64,000 nt of DNA from Ariolimax columbianus (Eukaryota; Mollusca; Gastropoda; Stylommatophora; Arionidae): NCBI GenBank assembly GCA_036924085.1, contig JAVGWX010000005.1:43345664-43409663 (forward strand), in the 5' to 3' direction. Made by a program: the position numbers and the translations under genes. The notes beneath the pieces were generated by a model that ran no database searches, had not been told where the DNA came from, and saw only the letters and a program-made list of their open reading frames with translations. Positions 44,092 to 58,293 of this stretch are shown here, piece after piece. How positions within the stretch are numbered: position 1 is the stretch's first letter; each line of letters starts with the position of its first letter.

Positions 44092-46506
44092 GGAGACTAA
44101 ACGTACTAAGTAATGGCATTCATAAACAATAACATTACCAACAACAGCAACAACCACAACCACAACCACAACAACAACAACGGATAGTAAACGTACTATG
44201 TGTTGGCATTCATAAACAATAACATTAACAACAATAGCAAAACCAACAACAAGAACAACGAAGAGTAAACGTACTAAGTGTTGACATTCATAAACAATAA
44301 CATTAACAACAACAGCAACAACAACAACAACAACGGAGAGTAAACGTACTAAGTGTTGGCAATTATAAACAATCACATTAACAACAAAAGAAACAACAAC
44401 AACTACAACAACAAAGGCGGAGAGTAAACGTACTAAGTGTTGGCATTCATAAACAATAACATTAACAACAACTGCAACAAAAAGAACAACAATGGAGAGT
44501 AAACGTACTAAGTGTTGGCATTCATACACAAAAACATTAACAACAACAGCAACAACAACAACAACAACAACGGAGAGTAAACGTACTAAGTGTTGGCATT
44601 CATAAAGAATAACATTAACAACAACAGCAACAACAACAACAACAACAACAACAACAACGGAGAGTAAACGTACTAAGTGTTGGCATTCATAAACAATAAA
44701 ATTAACAACAACAGAGACAACTACAACAATAACAACGAAGAGTAAACGTTCTAAGTATTGGTATTCATACACAATAACATTAACAGCAAAAGCAACAACA
44801 GAAACAACAACAACAATAACGGACAGTAAACGTACTAAGTGTTGGCATTCATAAACAATATAATTAACAACAACAGCAACAACAACAACAACAACAACAA
44901 CAACATCGGAGAGTAAACGTACTAAGTGTTGGCATACATAAACAATAACATTAACAACAATAGCAACAACAACAACAACAACAACGGAGAATAAACTTAC
45001 TAATTCTTGGCTTTCATAAGCAATTACATTAACAACAACAACAGCAATAAACAACAACAAACACAAAAACGGAGAGTAAACGTACTAAGTGTTGGCATTC
45101 ATAAACAATAACATAAACAACAACAGCAACAACCACAACAACAACAACAACAACAACGGATAGTAAACGTACTATGTGTTGGCATTCATAAACAAAAACA
45201 TTAACAACAACAGCAACAACAACAACAACAATAACGGAGAGTAAACGCACTAAGTGTTGGTATTCATTAACAAAACCATTAACAACAACAGCAACAACAA
45301 CAAAGAGTAAACGTACTAAGTGTTGGCATTCATAAACAATAACATTAACAACAATAGCAAAACCAACAACAAGAACAACGAAGAGTAAACGTACTAAGTG
45401 TTGACATTCATAAACAATAACATTAACAACAACAGCAACAACAACAACAACAACAACGGAGAGTAAACGTACTAAGTGTTGGCAATTATAAACAATCACA
45501 TTAACAACAAAAGAAACAACAACAACTACAACAACAAAGGCGGAGAGTAAACGTACTAAGTGTTGGCATACATAAACAATAACATTAACAACAACTGCAA
45601 CAAAAACAACCACAATGGAGAGTAACCGTACTAAGTGTTGGCATTCATACACAAATACATTAACAACAACAGCAACAACAACAACAACAACAACGGAGAG
45701 TAAACGTACTAAGTGTTGGCATTCATAAAGAATAACATTAACAACAACAGCAACAACAACAACAACAACAACAACGGAGAGTAAACGTACTAAGTGTTGG
45801 CATTCATAAACAATAAAATTAACAACAACAGAGACAACTACAACAATAACAACGAAGAGTAAACGTTTTAAGTATTGGTATTCATACACAATAACAATAA
45901 CAGCAAAAGCAACAACAGAAACAACAACAACAATAACGGACAGTAAACGTACTAAGTGTTGGCATACATAAACAATAACATTAACAACAACAGCAACAAC
46001 AACAACAACAACAACAACAACAACGGAGAATAAACGTACTAATTCTTGGCATTCATAAGCAATTACATTAACAACAACAACAGCAATAAACAACAACAAT
46101 CACAAAAACGGAGAGTAAACGTACTAAGTGTTGGCATTCATAAACAATAACATAAACAACAACAGCAGCAACAAAAACAACAACAACAACAACGGAGAGT
46201 GAACGTACTAATTTTTGGCGTTCATAAACAATAACATTAACAACAACAACAGCAACAAAAACAACAAACACAAAAACGGAGAGTAAACGTACTAAGTGTT
46301 GGCATTCATAAACAATAACATTAACAATAACAGCAACAATAAAAAACAACAGCACCAACGGAGAGTATACTTACTAAGTGGTGGCATTCATAAACAATAA
46401 CATAAACAACTACAGCAGCAACAACAACAACAACAACAACAACGGAGAGTGAACGTACTAATTGTTGGCATTCATAAACAATAACATTAACAACAAAAAA
46501 CAGCAA

Positions 46507-49500
46507 CAACAACAACAAACACAAAAACGGAGATTAAACGTACTAAGTGTTGGCATTCATAAACAATAACATTAACAATAACAGCAACAATAAAAAACAA
46601 CAGCACCAACGGAGAGTAAACTTACTAAGTGGTGGCATTCATAAACACTAACATGAAAAACAACAGCAACAACAACAAAAAAACAACAACGGAGAGTAAA
46701 CGTACTAGTGTTGGTATTCATAAACAATAACATTAACAACAACAGCAACAACAACAACAACAACAACAACAACAACGGAGAGTAAACGAACCAAGCGTTG
46801 GCATTCAAAAACAATAACATTAACATCAACAACCGTAACAACAACAACAACAACAACAACAAGAAAAACAACAAAGAGTAAACGTACTAAGTGTTGGCCT
46901 TCATAAACAATAACATTAACAACAACAACAGCAACAACAACAAAAAACACGAAAACGTAGAGTAAACTTACTAAGTGTTGGCATTCATAAACAATAACAT
47001 TAACAACTACATCAACAACAACACAAACAACAAGAACAACGGCGAGTAAACGCAATAAATGTTGGTATTCATAAACAATAACATTAACAACAACAGCAAC
47101 AACAACAACGACAACGGAGAGTAAACGTACAAAGTGCTGGCATTCATAAACAATAACATTAACAACAACAGCAACAACAACAACACCAACAACAACAAAG
47201 GAGAGTAAACGTACTAAGTGCTGGAATTCATAAACAATAACATTAACAACAACTGCAGCAACAACAACAACAACAACAAGAACATTACCAAAGAGTAAAC
47301 GTACTAAGTGTTGGCATTCATAAATAATACCATTAACAACAACAGCAACAACAACAACAACGGACGGTAAACGTACTAAGTGTTGGTATTCATAAACAAT
47401 AAAACTAAGAACAAGAGCAACAACAACAACAACAACATCGGAGAGTAAACGTACTAACTGTTGGCATTCATAAACAATAACATTAACAACAATTCCAAGA
47501 ACAAAAACAACAACGGAGACTAAACGTACTAAGTTTTGGTATTCATAAACAATAAGATTAACAATAACTGCAATAATAACAACAACAACAACAACAAAGG
47601 AGAGTAAACGTACTAATTGTTGGCATTCATAAACAATAACTCTAACAACAACAGCAACAACAACAACAAAAACAACAACAACGGAGAGTAAACGTACTAA
47701 GTGTTGGCATTCAAAAACAATAACATTAACAACAACAGCAACAATAACAACAACAACGGACAGCAAACGTACTAACATATGACATTCATGAACAATAACA
47801 TTAACAACAACAGCAACAACAACAACAACAACAGCAACGGAGAGTAAACGTACTAAGTGTTAGCATTCATAAATAATAACATTAAAAACAACAGCAACAA
47901 CAACAGTGATTAAACGTACTAAGTGTTGAAATTCATAAACAATAACATTAACAACAACAGCAACATCAGAAACAACAAGAACAACGAAGAGTAAACGTAC
48001 TAATTGTTGGCATTCATAAACAATAACATTACCAACAACAGCAACAACAACAACAACAACAACAACGGAGATTAAACGTACTAAGTACTGGAATTGATGA
48101 ACAATAACATTAACAACAACTGCAACAACAACAACAACAACATCGGAAAGTAAACGTACTAACTGTTAGCATTCATAAACAATAACATTAACAACAATTC
48201 CAACAACAAACACAAAAACGGAGATTAAACGTACTAAGTGTTGGCATTCATAAACAATAACATTAACAATAACAGCAACAATAAAAAACAACAGCACCAA
48301 CGGAGAGTAAACTTACTAAGTGGTGGCATTCATAAACACTAACATGAAAAACAACAGCAACAACAACAAAAAAACAACAACGGAGAGTAAACGTACTAGT
48401 GTTGGTATTCATAAACAATAACATTAACAACAACAGCAACAACAACAACAACAACAACAACAACAACGGAGAGTAAACGAACCAAGCGTTGGCATTCAAA
48501 AACAATAACATTAACATCAACAACCGTAACAACAACAACAACAACAACAACAAGAAAAACAACAAAGAGTAAACGTACTAAGTGTTGGCCTTCATAAACA
48601 ATAACATTAACAACAACAACAGCAACAACAACAAAAAACACGAAAACGTAGAGTAAACTTACTAAGTGTTGGCATTCATAAACAATAACATTAACAACTA
48701 CATCAACAACAACACAAACAACAAGAACAACGGCGAGTAAACGCAATAAATGTTGGTATTCATAAACAATAACATTAACAACAACAGCAACAACAACAAC
48801 GACAACGGAGAGTAAACGTACAAAGTGCTGGCATTCATAAACAATAACATTAACAACAACAGCAACAACAACAACACCAACAACAACAAAGGAGAGTAAA
48901 CGTACTAAGTGCTGGAATTCATAAACAATAACATTAACAACAACTGCAGCAACAACAACAACAACAACAAGAACATTACCAAAGAGTAAACGTACTAAGT
49001 GTTGGCATTCATAAATAATACCATTAACAACAACAGCAACAACAACAACAACGGACGGTAAACGTACTAAGTGTTGGTATTCATAAACAATAAAACTAAG
49101 AACAAGAGCAACAACAACAACAACAACATCGGAGAGTAAACGTACTAACTGTTGGCATTCATAAACAATAACATTAACAACAATTCCAAGAACAAAAACA
49201 ACAACGGAGACTAAACGTACTAAGTTTTGGTATTCATAAACAATAAGATTAACAATAACTGCAATAATAACAACAACAACAACAACAAAGGAGAGTAAAC
49301 GTACTAATTGTTGGCATTCATAAACAATAACTCTAACAACAACAGCAACAACAACAACAAAAACAACAACAACGGAGAGTAAACGTACTAAGTGTTGGCA
49401 TTCAAAAACAATAACATTAACAACAACAGCAACAATAACAACAACAACGGACAGCAAACGTACTAACATATGACATTCATGAACAATAACATTAACAACA

Positions 49501-49888
49501 ACAGCAACAACAACAACAACAACAGCAACGGAGAGTAAACGTACTAAGTGTTAGCATTCATAAATAATAACATTAAAAACAACAGCAACAACAACAGTGA
49601 TTAAACGTACTAAGTGTTGAAATTCATAAACAATAACATTAACAACAACAGCAACATCAGAAACAACAAGAACAACGAAGAGTAAACGTACTAATTGTTG
49701 GCATTCATAAACAATAACATTACCAACAACAGCAACAACAACAACAACAACAACAACGGAGAGTAAACGTACTAAGTACTGGAATTGATGAACAATAACA
49801 TTAACAACAACTGCAACAACAACAACAACAACATCGGAAAGTAAACGTACTAACTGTTAGCATTCATAAACAATAACATTAACAACAA
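46507..49888. repeat. near-identical 1691-bp tandem duplication within the satellite
   Basis: 46507-48197 and 48198-49888 are almost the same sequence (GGAGATTAAACG at about 48067 versus GGAGAGTAAACG at about 49758 is one difference I found), even in the lengths of the CAA runs. This is a recent segmental duplication, or an assembly artefact. Confidence 0.85.
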
Positions 49889-52800
49889 TTCCAAGAACAA
49901 AAACAACAACGGAGACTAAACGTACTAAGTGTTGGTATTCATAAACAATAACATTAACAACAACTGCAACAATAATAACAACAATAACAACAAAGGAGAG
50001 TAAACGTACTAATTGTTGGCATTCATAAACAATAACTCTAACAACAACAGCAGCAACAACAACAACAACAACGTAGAGTAAACGTACTAAGTGTTGGCAT
50101 TCCTAAACAATAACATTAACATCAACAGCAACAACAACAACAACAAAAACGGATAGTAAACGTACTAGGTGTTTGCATTCATAAACAATAACATTAACAA
50201 CAACAGCAACAACAACAACAACAACAACAACGGAGATTAAACGTACTAGGTGTTGACATTCATAAACAATAACATTCACAACAACAGCAACAACAATAAC
50301 AACAACAACAACGGAGAGTAAACGTACTAAGTGTTAGTATTCATAAACAATAACATTAACAACAACAGCAACAACAACAACAACGGAGAGTAAACGTTCT
50401 AAGTGTTGGCATTCATAAACAATAACATTAACAACATCAGCAACAACAACAACAACAAAAACGGAGAGTAAACGTACTAGGTGTTTGAATTCATAAACAA
50501 TAACATTTACAACAACAGCAACAACAACAACAACAACAACGGAGATTAAACGTACTAGGTGTTGGCATTCATAAACAATAACATTAACAACAACAGCAAC
50601 AACAATAACAACAACAGAGAGTAAACGTACTAAGTGTTGTTATTCATAAACAATAACATTAACAACAACAGCAACAACAACAACAACAACGGAGAGTAAA
50701 CGTACTAAGGGCTGGTATTCATAAACAATAACATTAACAACAACTGCAGCAACAACAACAACAACAAGAACATTACCAACGATTAAACGTACTAAGTGTT
50801 TGCATTCATAAACAATACCATTAATAACATCAGCAACAACAACAACAACGGAGGGTAAACGTACTACGTGTTGGTATTCATAAACAATAACATTAAGAAC
50901 AACAGCAACAACAACAACAACAACAAAACCGGAGAGTGAACGTACTAAGTGTTGTTATTCATAAACAATAACATTAACAACAACAGCAACAACAACAACA
51001 ACAACAACAACAACGGAGAGTAAACGTACTAAGTGTTGGCATTCATAAACAATAATATTAACAACAACAGCAACAACAACAACAACAAAACCGGAGAGTA
51101 AACGTACTAAGTGTTGTTATTCATAAACAATAACATTAAAAACAACAGCAACAACAACAACAACAACAACAACGGAAAGTAAACGTACTAACTGTTAGCA
51201 TTCATAAACAATAACATTAACAACAATTCCAAGAACAAAAACAACAACGGAGACTAAACGTACTAAGTGTTGGTATTCATAAACAATAACATTAACAACA
51301 ACTGCAACAATAATAACAACAATAACAACAAAGGAGAGTAAACGTACTAATTGTTGGCATTCATAAACAATAACTCTAACAACAACAGCAGCAACAACAA
51401 CAACAACAACGTAGAGTAAACGTACTAAGTGTTGGCATTCCTAAACAATAACATTAACATCAACAGCAACAACAACAACAACAAAAACGGATAGTAAACG
51501 TACTAGGTGTTTGCATTCATAAACAATAACATTAACAACAACAGCAACAACAACAACAACAACAACAACGGAGATTAAACGTACTAGGTGTTGACATTCA
51601 TAAACAATAACATTCACAACAACAGCAACAACAATAACAACAACAACAACGGAGAGTAAACGTACTAAGTGTTAGTATTCATAAACAATAACATTAACAA
51701 CAACAGCAACAACAACAACAACGGAGAGTAAACGTTCTAAGTGTTGGCATTCATAAACAATAACATTAACAACATCAGCAACAACAACAACAACAAAAAC
51801 GGAGAGTAAACGTACTAGGTGTTTGAATTCATAAACAATAACATTTACAACAACAGCAACAACAACAACAACAACAACGGAGATTAAACGTACTAGGTGT
51901 TGGCATTCATAAACAATAACATTAACAACAACAGCAACAACAATAACAACAACAGAGAGTAAACGTACTAAGTGTTGTTATTCATAAACAATAACATTAA
52001 CAACAACAGCAACAACAACAACAACAACGGAGAGTAAACGTACTAAGTGTTGTTATTCATAAACAATAACATTAACAACAACAGCAACAACAACAACAAC
52101 AACAACAACAACGGAGAGTAAACGTACTAAGTGTTGGCATTCATAAACAATAATATTAACAACAACAGCAACAACAACAACAACAAAACCGGAGAGTAAA
52201 CGTACTAAGTGTTGTTATTCATAAACAATAACATTAAAAACAACAGCAACAACAACAACAACAACAACAACGGAAAGTAAACGTACTAACTGTTAGCATT
52301 CATAAACAATAACATTAACAACAATTCCAAGAACAAAAACAACAACGGAGACTAAACGTACTAAGTGTTGGTATTCATAAACAATAACATTAACAACAAC
52401 TGCAACAATAATAACAACAATAACAACAAAGGAGAGTAAACGTACTAATTGTTGGCATTCATAAACAATAACTCTAACAACAACAGCAGCAACAACAACA
52501 ACAACAACGTAGAGTAAACGTACTAAGTGTTGGCATTCCTAAACAATAACATTAACATCAACAGCAACAACAACAACAACAAAAACGGATAGTAAACGTA
52601 CTAGGTGTTTGCATTCATAAACAATAACATTAACAACAACAGCAACAACAACAACAACAACAACAACGGAGATTAAACGTACTAGGTGTTGACATTCATA
52701 AACAATAACATTCACAACAACAGCAACAACAATAACAACAACAACAACGGAGAGTGAACGTACTAAGTGTTAGTATTCATAAACAATAACATTAACAACA

Positions 52801-53600
52801 ACAGCAACAACAACAACAACGGAGAGTAAACGTTCTAAGTGTTGGCATTCATAAACAATAACATTAACAACATCAGCAACAACAACAACAACAAAAACGG
52901 AGAGTAAACGTACTAGGTGTTTGAATTCATAAACAATAACATTTACAACAACAGCAACAACAACAACAACAACAACGGAGATTAAACGTACTAGGTGTTG
53001 GCATTCATAAACAATAACATTAACAACAACAGCAACAACAATAACAACAACAGAGAGTAAACGTACTAAGTGTTGTTATTCATAAACAATAACATTAACA
53101 ACAACAGCAACAACAACAACAACAACGGAGAGTAAACGTACTAAGGGCTGGTATTCATAAACAATAACATTAACAACAACTGCAGCAACAACAACAACAA
53201 CAAGAACATTACCAACGATTAAACGTACTAAGTGTTTGCATTCATAAACAATACCATTAATAACATCAGCAACAACAACAACAACGGAGGGTAAACGTAC
53301 TACGTGTTGGTATTCATAAACAATAACATTAAGAACAACAGCAACAACAACAACAACAACAAAACCGGAGAGTGAACGTACTAAGTGTTGTTATTCATAA
53401 ACAATAACATTAACAACAACAGCAACAACAACAACAACAACAACAACAACAACGGAGAGTAAACGTACTAAGTGTTGGCATTCATAAACAATAATATTAA
53501 CAACAACAGCAACAACAACAACAACAAAACCGGAGAGTAAACGTACTAAGTGTTGTTATTCATAAACAATAACATTAAAAACAACAGCAACAACAACAAC
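49836..53600. repeat. higher-order repeat, three rounds of a 1.1-1.34-kb block
   Basis: The diagnostic variant monomer GGAAAGTAAACGTACTAACT occurs at 49836, 51174 and 52272 and is followed each time by the same order of variant monomers. The middle round lacks about 240 bp containing the AAGGGCTGG and CATTACCAACG variants. Confidence 0.8.
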
Positions 53601-55314
53601 AACAACAACAACGGAGAGTAAACGTACTAAGTGTTGGCATTCATAAACAATAATATTAACAACAACAGCAACAACAACAACAACAAAACCGGAGAGTAAA
53701 CGTACTAAGTGTTGTTATTCATAAACAATAACATTAACAACAACAGCAACAACAACAACAACAACAACAAAGAATAAATGTACTAAGTGTTGGCATTCAT
53801 AAACAATAATATTAACAACAACAACAGCAACAGCAACAACAACAAACACAACAACGGAGAGTAAACGTACTAAGGGTTTGCATTCATAAACAATAACATT
53901 AACAACAAGAGCAACAACATAAACAACAACAACAACATCGAAGAGTAAATGTACTAATTGTTGGCATTCATTAACAATAACACTAGCAACTACAGCAACA
54001 ACAACAACAACAAGAACAACGCAGAGGAAACGTACTAAGTGTTGGCATTCATAAACAATAATACTAGCAACTACAGCAACAACAACAAAAGCAACAACAA
54101 CAACGGATAGTAAACGTACTAAGTGTTTGCATTAAAAAAAAATAACATTAATAACAACAACAAGAACGGAGAGTAAACGTAATACGTGTTGGCATACATA
54201 AACAATAACATTAACAACAATAGCAACAACAACAACGGAGAGCAAACTTACTACGTGATGGCATTCATAAACAATAACATTAACAACAACAGCAACAACA
54301 ACAACAACAACAACAACAGCAACGGAGAGTTAACGTACTAAGTGTTGGCATTCAGAAACAATAACATTAACAACAACGACAACAACGGAGAGTAAACGTA
54401 CTAATGGTTGGCCTTCATAAACAAAAACATTAACAACAACAACAGCAAGAGCAACAACAACAGAAAAAACAACGGAGAGTAAACGTACTAAGTGTCGGCA
54501 TTCATAAATAATAACATTAAAAACAACAGCAACAACAACAACAACGGTGATTAAACGTACTAAGTGTTGGGATTCATAAACAATAACATTAACAACAACA
54601 GCAACAACAATAACAATAACAACAACGGAGAGTAAACGTACTAAGTGTTAGTATTCATAAACAATAACATTAACAACATCAGCAACAACAACAACAACAA
54701 CAACGGATAGTAAACGTACTTAGTGTTGGCATTAATAAATAATAACATTAACAACAGCAACAACAACAATAACAGCAACAACAACAAGGGAGAGTAAACG
54801 TACTAAGTGTTGGCATTCATAAACATTAAACATTAACAACAACATCAACAACAATAACAACAACAACAACAAGGGAGAGTAAACGTACTAAGTGTTGGCA
54901 TTCATAAACAATAACATTAACAAAAACAGCAACAACAACAACAACAACAGAGAGTAAACGTACTAAGTGTTGGCATTCATAAATAATAACATTAACAATA
55001 ACAGCAACAACAACAACAACAACAACAACAACGGAGAGTAAACGTACTAAGTGTTGGCATTCCTAAACAATAACATTAACAAAAACAGCAACAACAACAA
55101 CAACGGAGAGTAAACGTACTAAGTGTTGGCATTAATAAACAATAACATTAACAACAGCAACAACAACAACAACAACGGAGAGTAAAAGTACTAATTGTTT
55201 GCATTCATAAACAATAACATTAACAACAACAGCAACAACAACAACAACAACAACAACGGAGAGTAAACGTACTAAGTGTTGGTATTCATAAACATTTATA
55301 TTAACAACAACAGC

Positions 55315-55346
<32 letters not shown>

Positions 55347-55424
55347 CGGAGAGTAAAGGTACTAAGTGTTGGTATTCATAAACATTAACATTAACAACAA
55401 CAGCAACAACAACAACAACGGAGG

Positions 55425-56450
55425 TGCCCTCTCCGCTAGTTGTTTTTGAGATAATAAAGGAGTTCACCTGGTGGTCACACAAGGGCTGTAGTATGGAGCT
55501 GGGCTTGAACACTGCCATCTTCTGAATGCATCCCAATATAATTTACAATAACCTCGGCTCTACAGTCGCCAACCGTTTCAGAAGTTCTGGATGCCGATTA
55601 AGGATGGCACTAAAGTCACAGGCTTAGCCTATTGTTCTTCAGATGATTGACACAAGTTTGGACTCGAGAATTTGAACATCTTTAAACATCTCGACGCTTT
55701 AAATCTTATGGTTTGAGTACTTGCCAGACTTTTGCTTAGGGTTTTGTGCACAGATCTTTTTTTTGCACCATATGTTCCCTTTTCTATTTCGTAGCTTGTT
55801 CTTAGTATATATATATATATATTATTATTATTGTGCTTATTCAGTCATATATGTATCCTTTTTCTGAATGTGCGCCTGCATTTACACACACATGTTATGT
55901 CCATGTCTGCATATAAATGTGTCTATTTAAATTTGTGTTCTGTGATTAGCTCTTGTGTGCACATGTTTATTTTGCCATAAGAAGGTATTGTGTTTTTAAG
56001 GTGTTTAAATTTAAAAAAAATTAATTGCGCCATGTTGCTCGACGAAGCTGTTACTTATGTATGTTTGTATCAACTGTAGCTGCGTCCCGAACCTTTTCAT
56101 TTAAATGCATTCTGCATCTAATCATATTGACTATTTCTTGTTTGCGATACTCTTTGGTGCGCTCAATGAGCTAAAAAAATGTGATAAATATCTAAAGATG
56201 GACATGGCTGAAACCCTTATGCGATGTCAGTAAGGCATGGGGTTTTAAACAAAGGAAAGTTTCCCCCTGGGAAGTGGAGGATTTTAAGGTTTCAGGGAGG
56301 GAATTGGGACCACTATTCAGCAAAATATGATGGTATTTTTAGTAGGTCAAACTTGAGAAGAGAGGAATGATATCCTGAACACAAGTAAAGGTGGCGGAAC
56401 GGGAACAAAAAATGTGAGAACCACTGCAATAAAGAGAAAATAGATTCACA
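55425..56450. other. unassigned sequence after satellite
   Basis: No family recognised; a short TA run at 55808-55822. Confidence 0.4.
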
Positions 56451-56454
56451 GAGA

Positions 56455-56870
56455 GCGGCTGGTTAAACATAGTTACCTAGATCCTGGGCTATCAAACTAC
56501 AAGGTACACAGTAATGACGCGTCAGCTGGCAGCTAAGATTTGCTTCAGGGACTAGTTAGACATACTGACCTAGATCATGTGCTGTCAATCTACAGATGAC
56601 ACATTACTGGTGCGTCAGCTGAGAACTAAGACTTGCATCACGGGTAGGTTAATCATAATAACTTAGAACCTTGGTTGTCAGACTACTGATGACATAGTAC
56701 TGGTGCGTCAGCTGGGAGCTAATACTTGCGTCTGGGTCAGTTAAACATACTGATCTAGATTCTCGGCAGTCAAACTACTGATGACACATTACTGATGCGT
56801 CAGCTGGGATATAGGACATGCGTCAGGATCAGGTTAAATACACTGACCTACATCATGTCCTCGCCGAGAT
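56455..56870. repeat. 93-bp minisatellite, about 4.5 units
   Basis: GCGTCAGCTG recurs at 56519, 56612, 56705 and 56797 (spacing 93, 93, 92). Units share TACTGA-CCTAGAT and CTACTGATGACACA blocks. Confidence 0.85.
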
Positions 56871-56907
56871 TCTTAAAACCGCAGCAGCAGTCTGGTCAAC
56901 AATGTTA

Positions 56908-57236
56908 TTTCTCATTGAGAAACATGTCTTATGGATTTGCCAAAAAACCCTATGTCAGGAAAGTTTGTGATTTTGTCTTTATTGATTTGGAGAGAAATGG
57001 TATGACTATGTCATTCTATAATGTCACTCTTTCACGAATCTCAATACATATGTGTCACGCCGAAAGAAATATCTTCTGATTTTATCGTTTCTCATTGAGA
57101 AATGTTTTCAGTCTTTGTCATTTTACATTCAGAAACATGTCTTCTGTCTATGAATAACTGTGTCGTTTCTCATTGACAAAAATGCGTTATCGTTTTGTTG
57201 TTTCTAGTGAGAAATATCGTTGCTCATTGAGAGAAA
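56908..57236. repeat. cluster of TTTCTCATTGAGAAA palindromes
   Basis: Perfect 15-bp palindromes at 56908-56922 and 57088-57102, and variants at 57166-57180, 57201-57214 and 57221-57236. Spacing is irregular, unlike a tandem repeat. Confidence 0.75.
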
Positions 57237-57689
57237 TGTGTTCAGTTTTGGTTATATCATACAGACAAACGGTGTTTTGGAAGCTATATTTCTTTTCACT
57301 GAAGATAATCGTATGTATCACTAAGTAATGAGGAAGTAGTGTAAGTAGTGGTCTATAATTGACTCACATTTTTCTGAAAGATAAAACTGTAATAGAAAGA
57401 GTTGTTGACTTCTTTTTACCATGTGAATATTTACTTAGCGCAGGTGCAACTAATACTTTTTTAAAACTAAATTTAGCAACATCATCAAAAGGAAATAACC
57501 ATGTAGCTTTAAGATAACCTTCCGTTATCATGGGGTTCTACACGTACGTGTCAGTAAGACCTTTCAGAAAGTGTTTGATAACTAATAATAAGAAACGCAT
57601 GTCCAACAGAATGATTGGTTAGGTTTGGCAAATATTCCTTGAAATAAAGTTAATCAATAGTGAACTTTGATGTTAACAGTCCTGATTAC

Positions 57690-58135
57690 CTTCGAACTTG
57701 TCGATCGCAACGTCCAGGTTTGAATTGCAGGGAGCAACATTTTGACATGAACGTCCAGGTATGAACTGCAGGGAGTTACATTTCGACCGGAACGTCCAGG
57801 TTTGAAATGCAGAGAGCAACATTTAGAAATGAACGTCCAGGTTTGAACTGAATTGAGAAACATTTCGACCGGAATGTCCAGGTTTGAGCTGCAGGGAGCA
57901 ACTTGTCGACTGGAATGTCCAGGTATGTACTGCAGGAGCAACTTGTCGACTAGAATGTTCAGGTATGAACTGCAGGGAGCAATTTGTCTACGGAAACGTC
58001 CAGGATGAACTGAAGGGAGCAATTTACCGAGCAAACCGTCCAGGTATGAAATGCAGTAAGCAACTTGTCGACCGGAACGTCCAGGTATGAAATGCAGGAA
58101 GCAACTTGTCAACCGGAACGTTCAGGTATGAAATG
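57690..58135. repeat. 41-bp minisatellite, about 10 units
   Basis: CGTCCAGGT starts units at 57711, 57752, 57793 and 57834 (41-bp steps). A unit reads CGTCCAGGTTTGAACTGCAG then GGAGCAACATTTCGACCGGAA. Later units vary slightly in length. Confidence 0.9.
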
Positions 58136-58293
58136 CAGGGATGTACTTGCTTAACATGAGGAACATTAAAATATTATTCAAACATAGCATGACACGCACT
58201 GTGTTGAAAGTCCATAAGACCATCATGTTTTATCTCAGAATACCCGAGCATCTAGGGTAGAAGCTTGGTTTCATAAGTTTCACTTCTCTAAGA

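Larger units (their letters stand above)
44000..55424. repeat. 11.4-kb satellite array, ~72-bp monomer with variable CAA tail
   Basis: Monomer core: GGAGAGTAAACGTACTAAGT, GTTGGCATTCATAAACAATA, ACATTAACAACAACAGC, then (AAC)n. A typical unit is 72 bp and lengths vary mostly by CAA triplets, giving roughly 140-150 units. It begins after GGCATAAGAGAG (about 44000) and stops abruptly at about 55424. Higher-order duplications are visible: offset 1120 bp in 44.1-46.1 kb, 1691 bp in 46.5-49.9 kb, and 1338 then 1098 bp from 49.8 kb on. No stem-loop or spacer logic of a CRISPR. Confidence 0.95.

Noticed and set aside
44000..55424. CRISPR array
   Set aside because: Repeats are contiguous, with variable CAA tails and no unique spacers, in a eukaryotic context without cas genes.
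57654..58112. A 152-residue minus-strand protein
   Set aside because: It lies wholly in the 41-bp minisatellite; 41 is not a multiple of three, so the frame rotates through the repeat and shows no conserved product.
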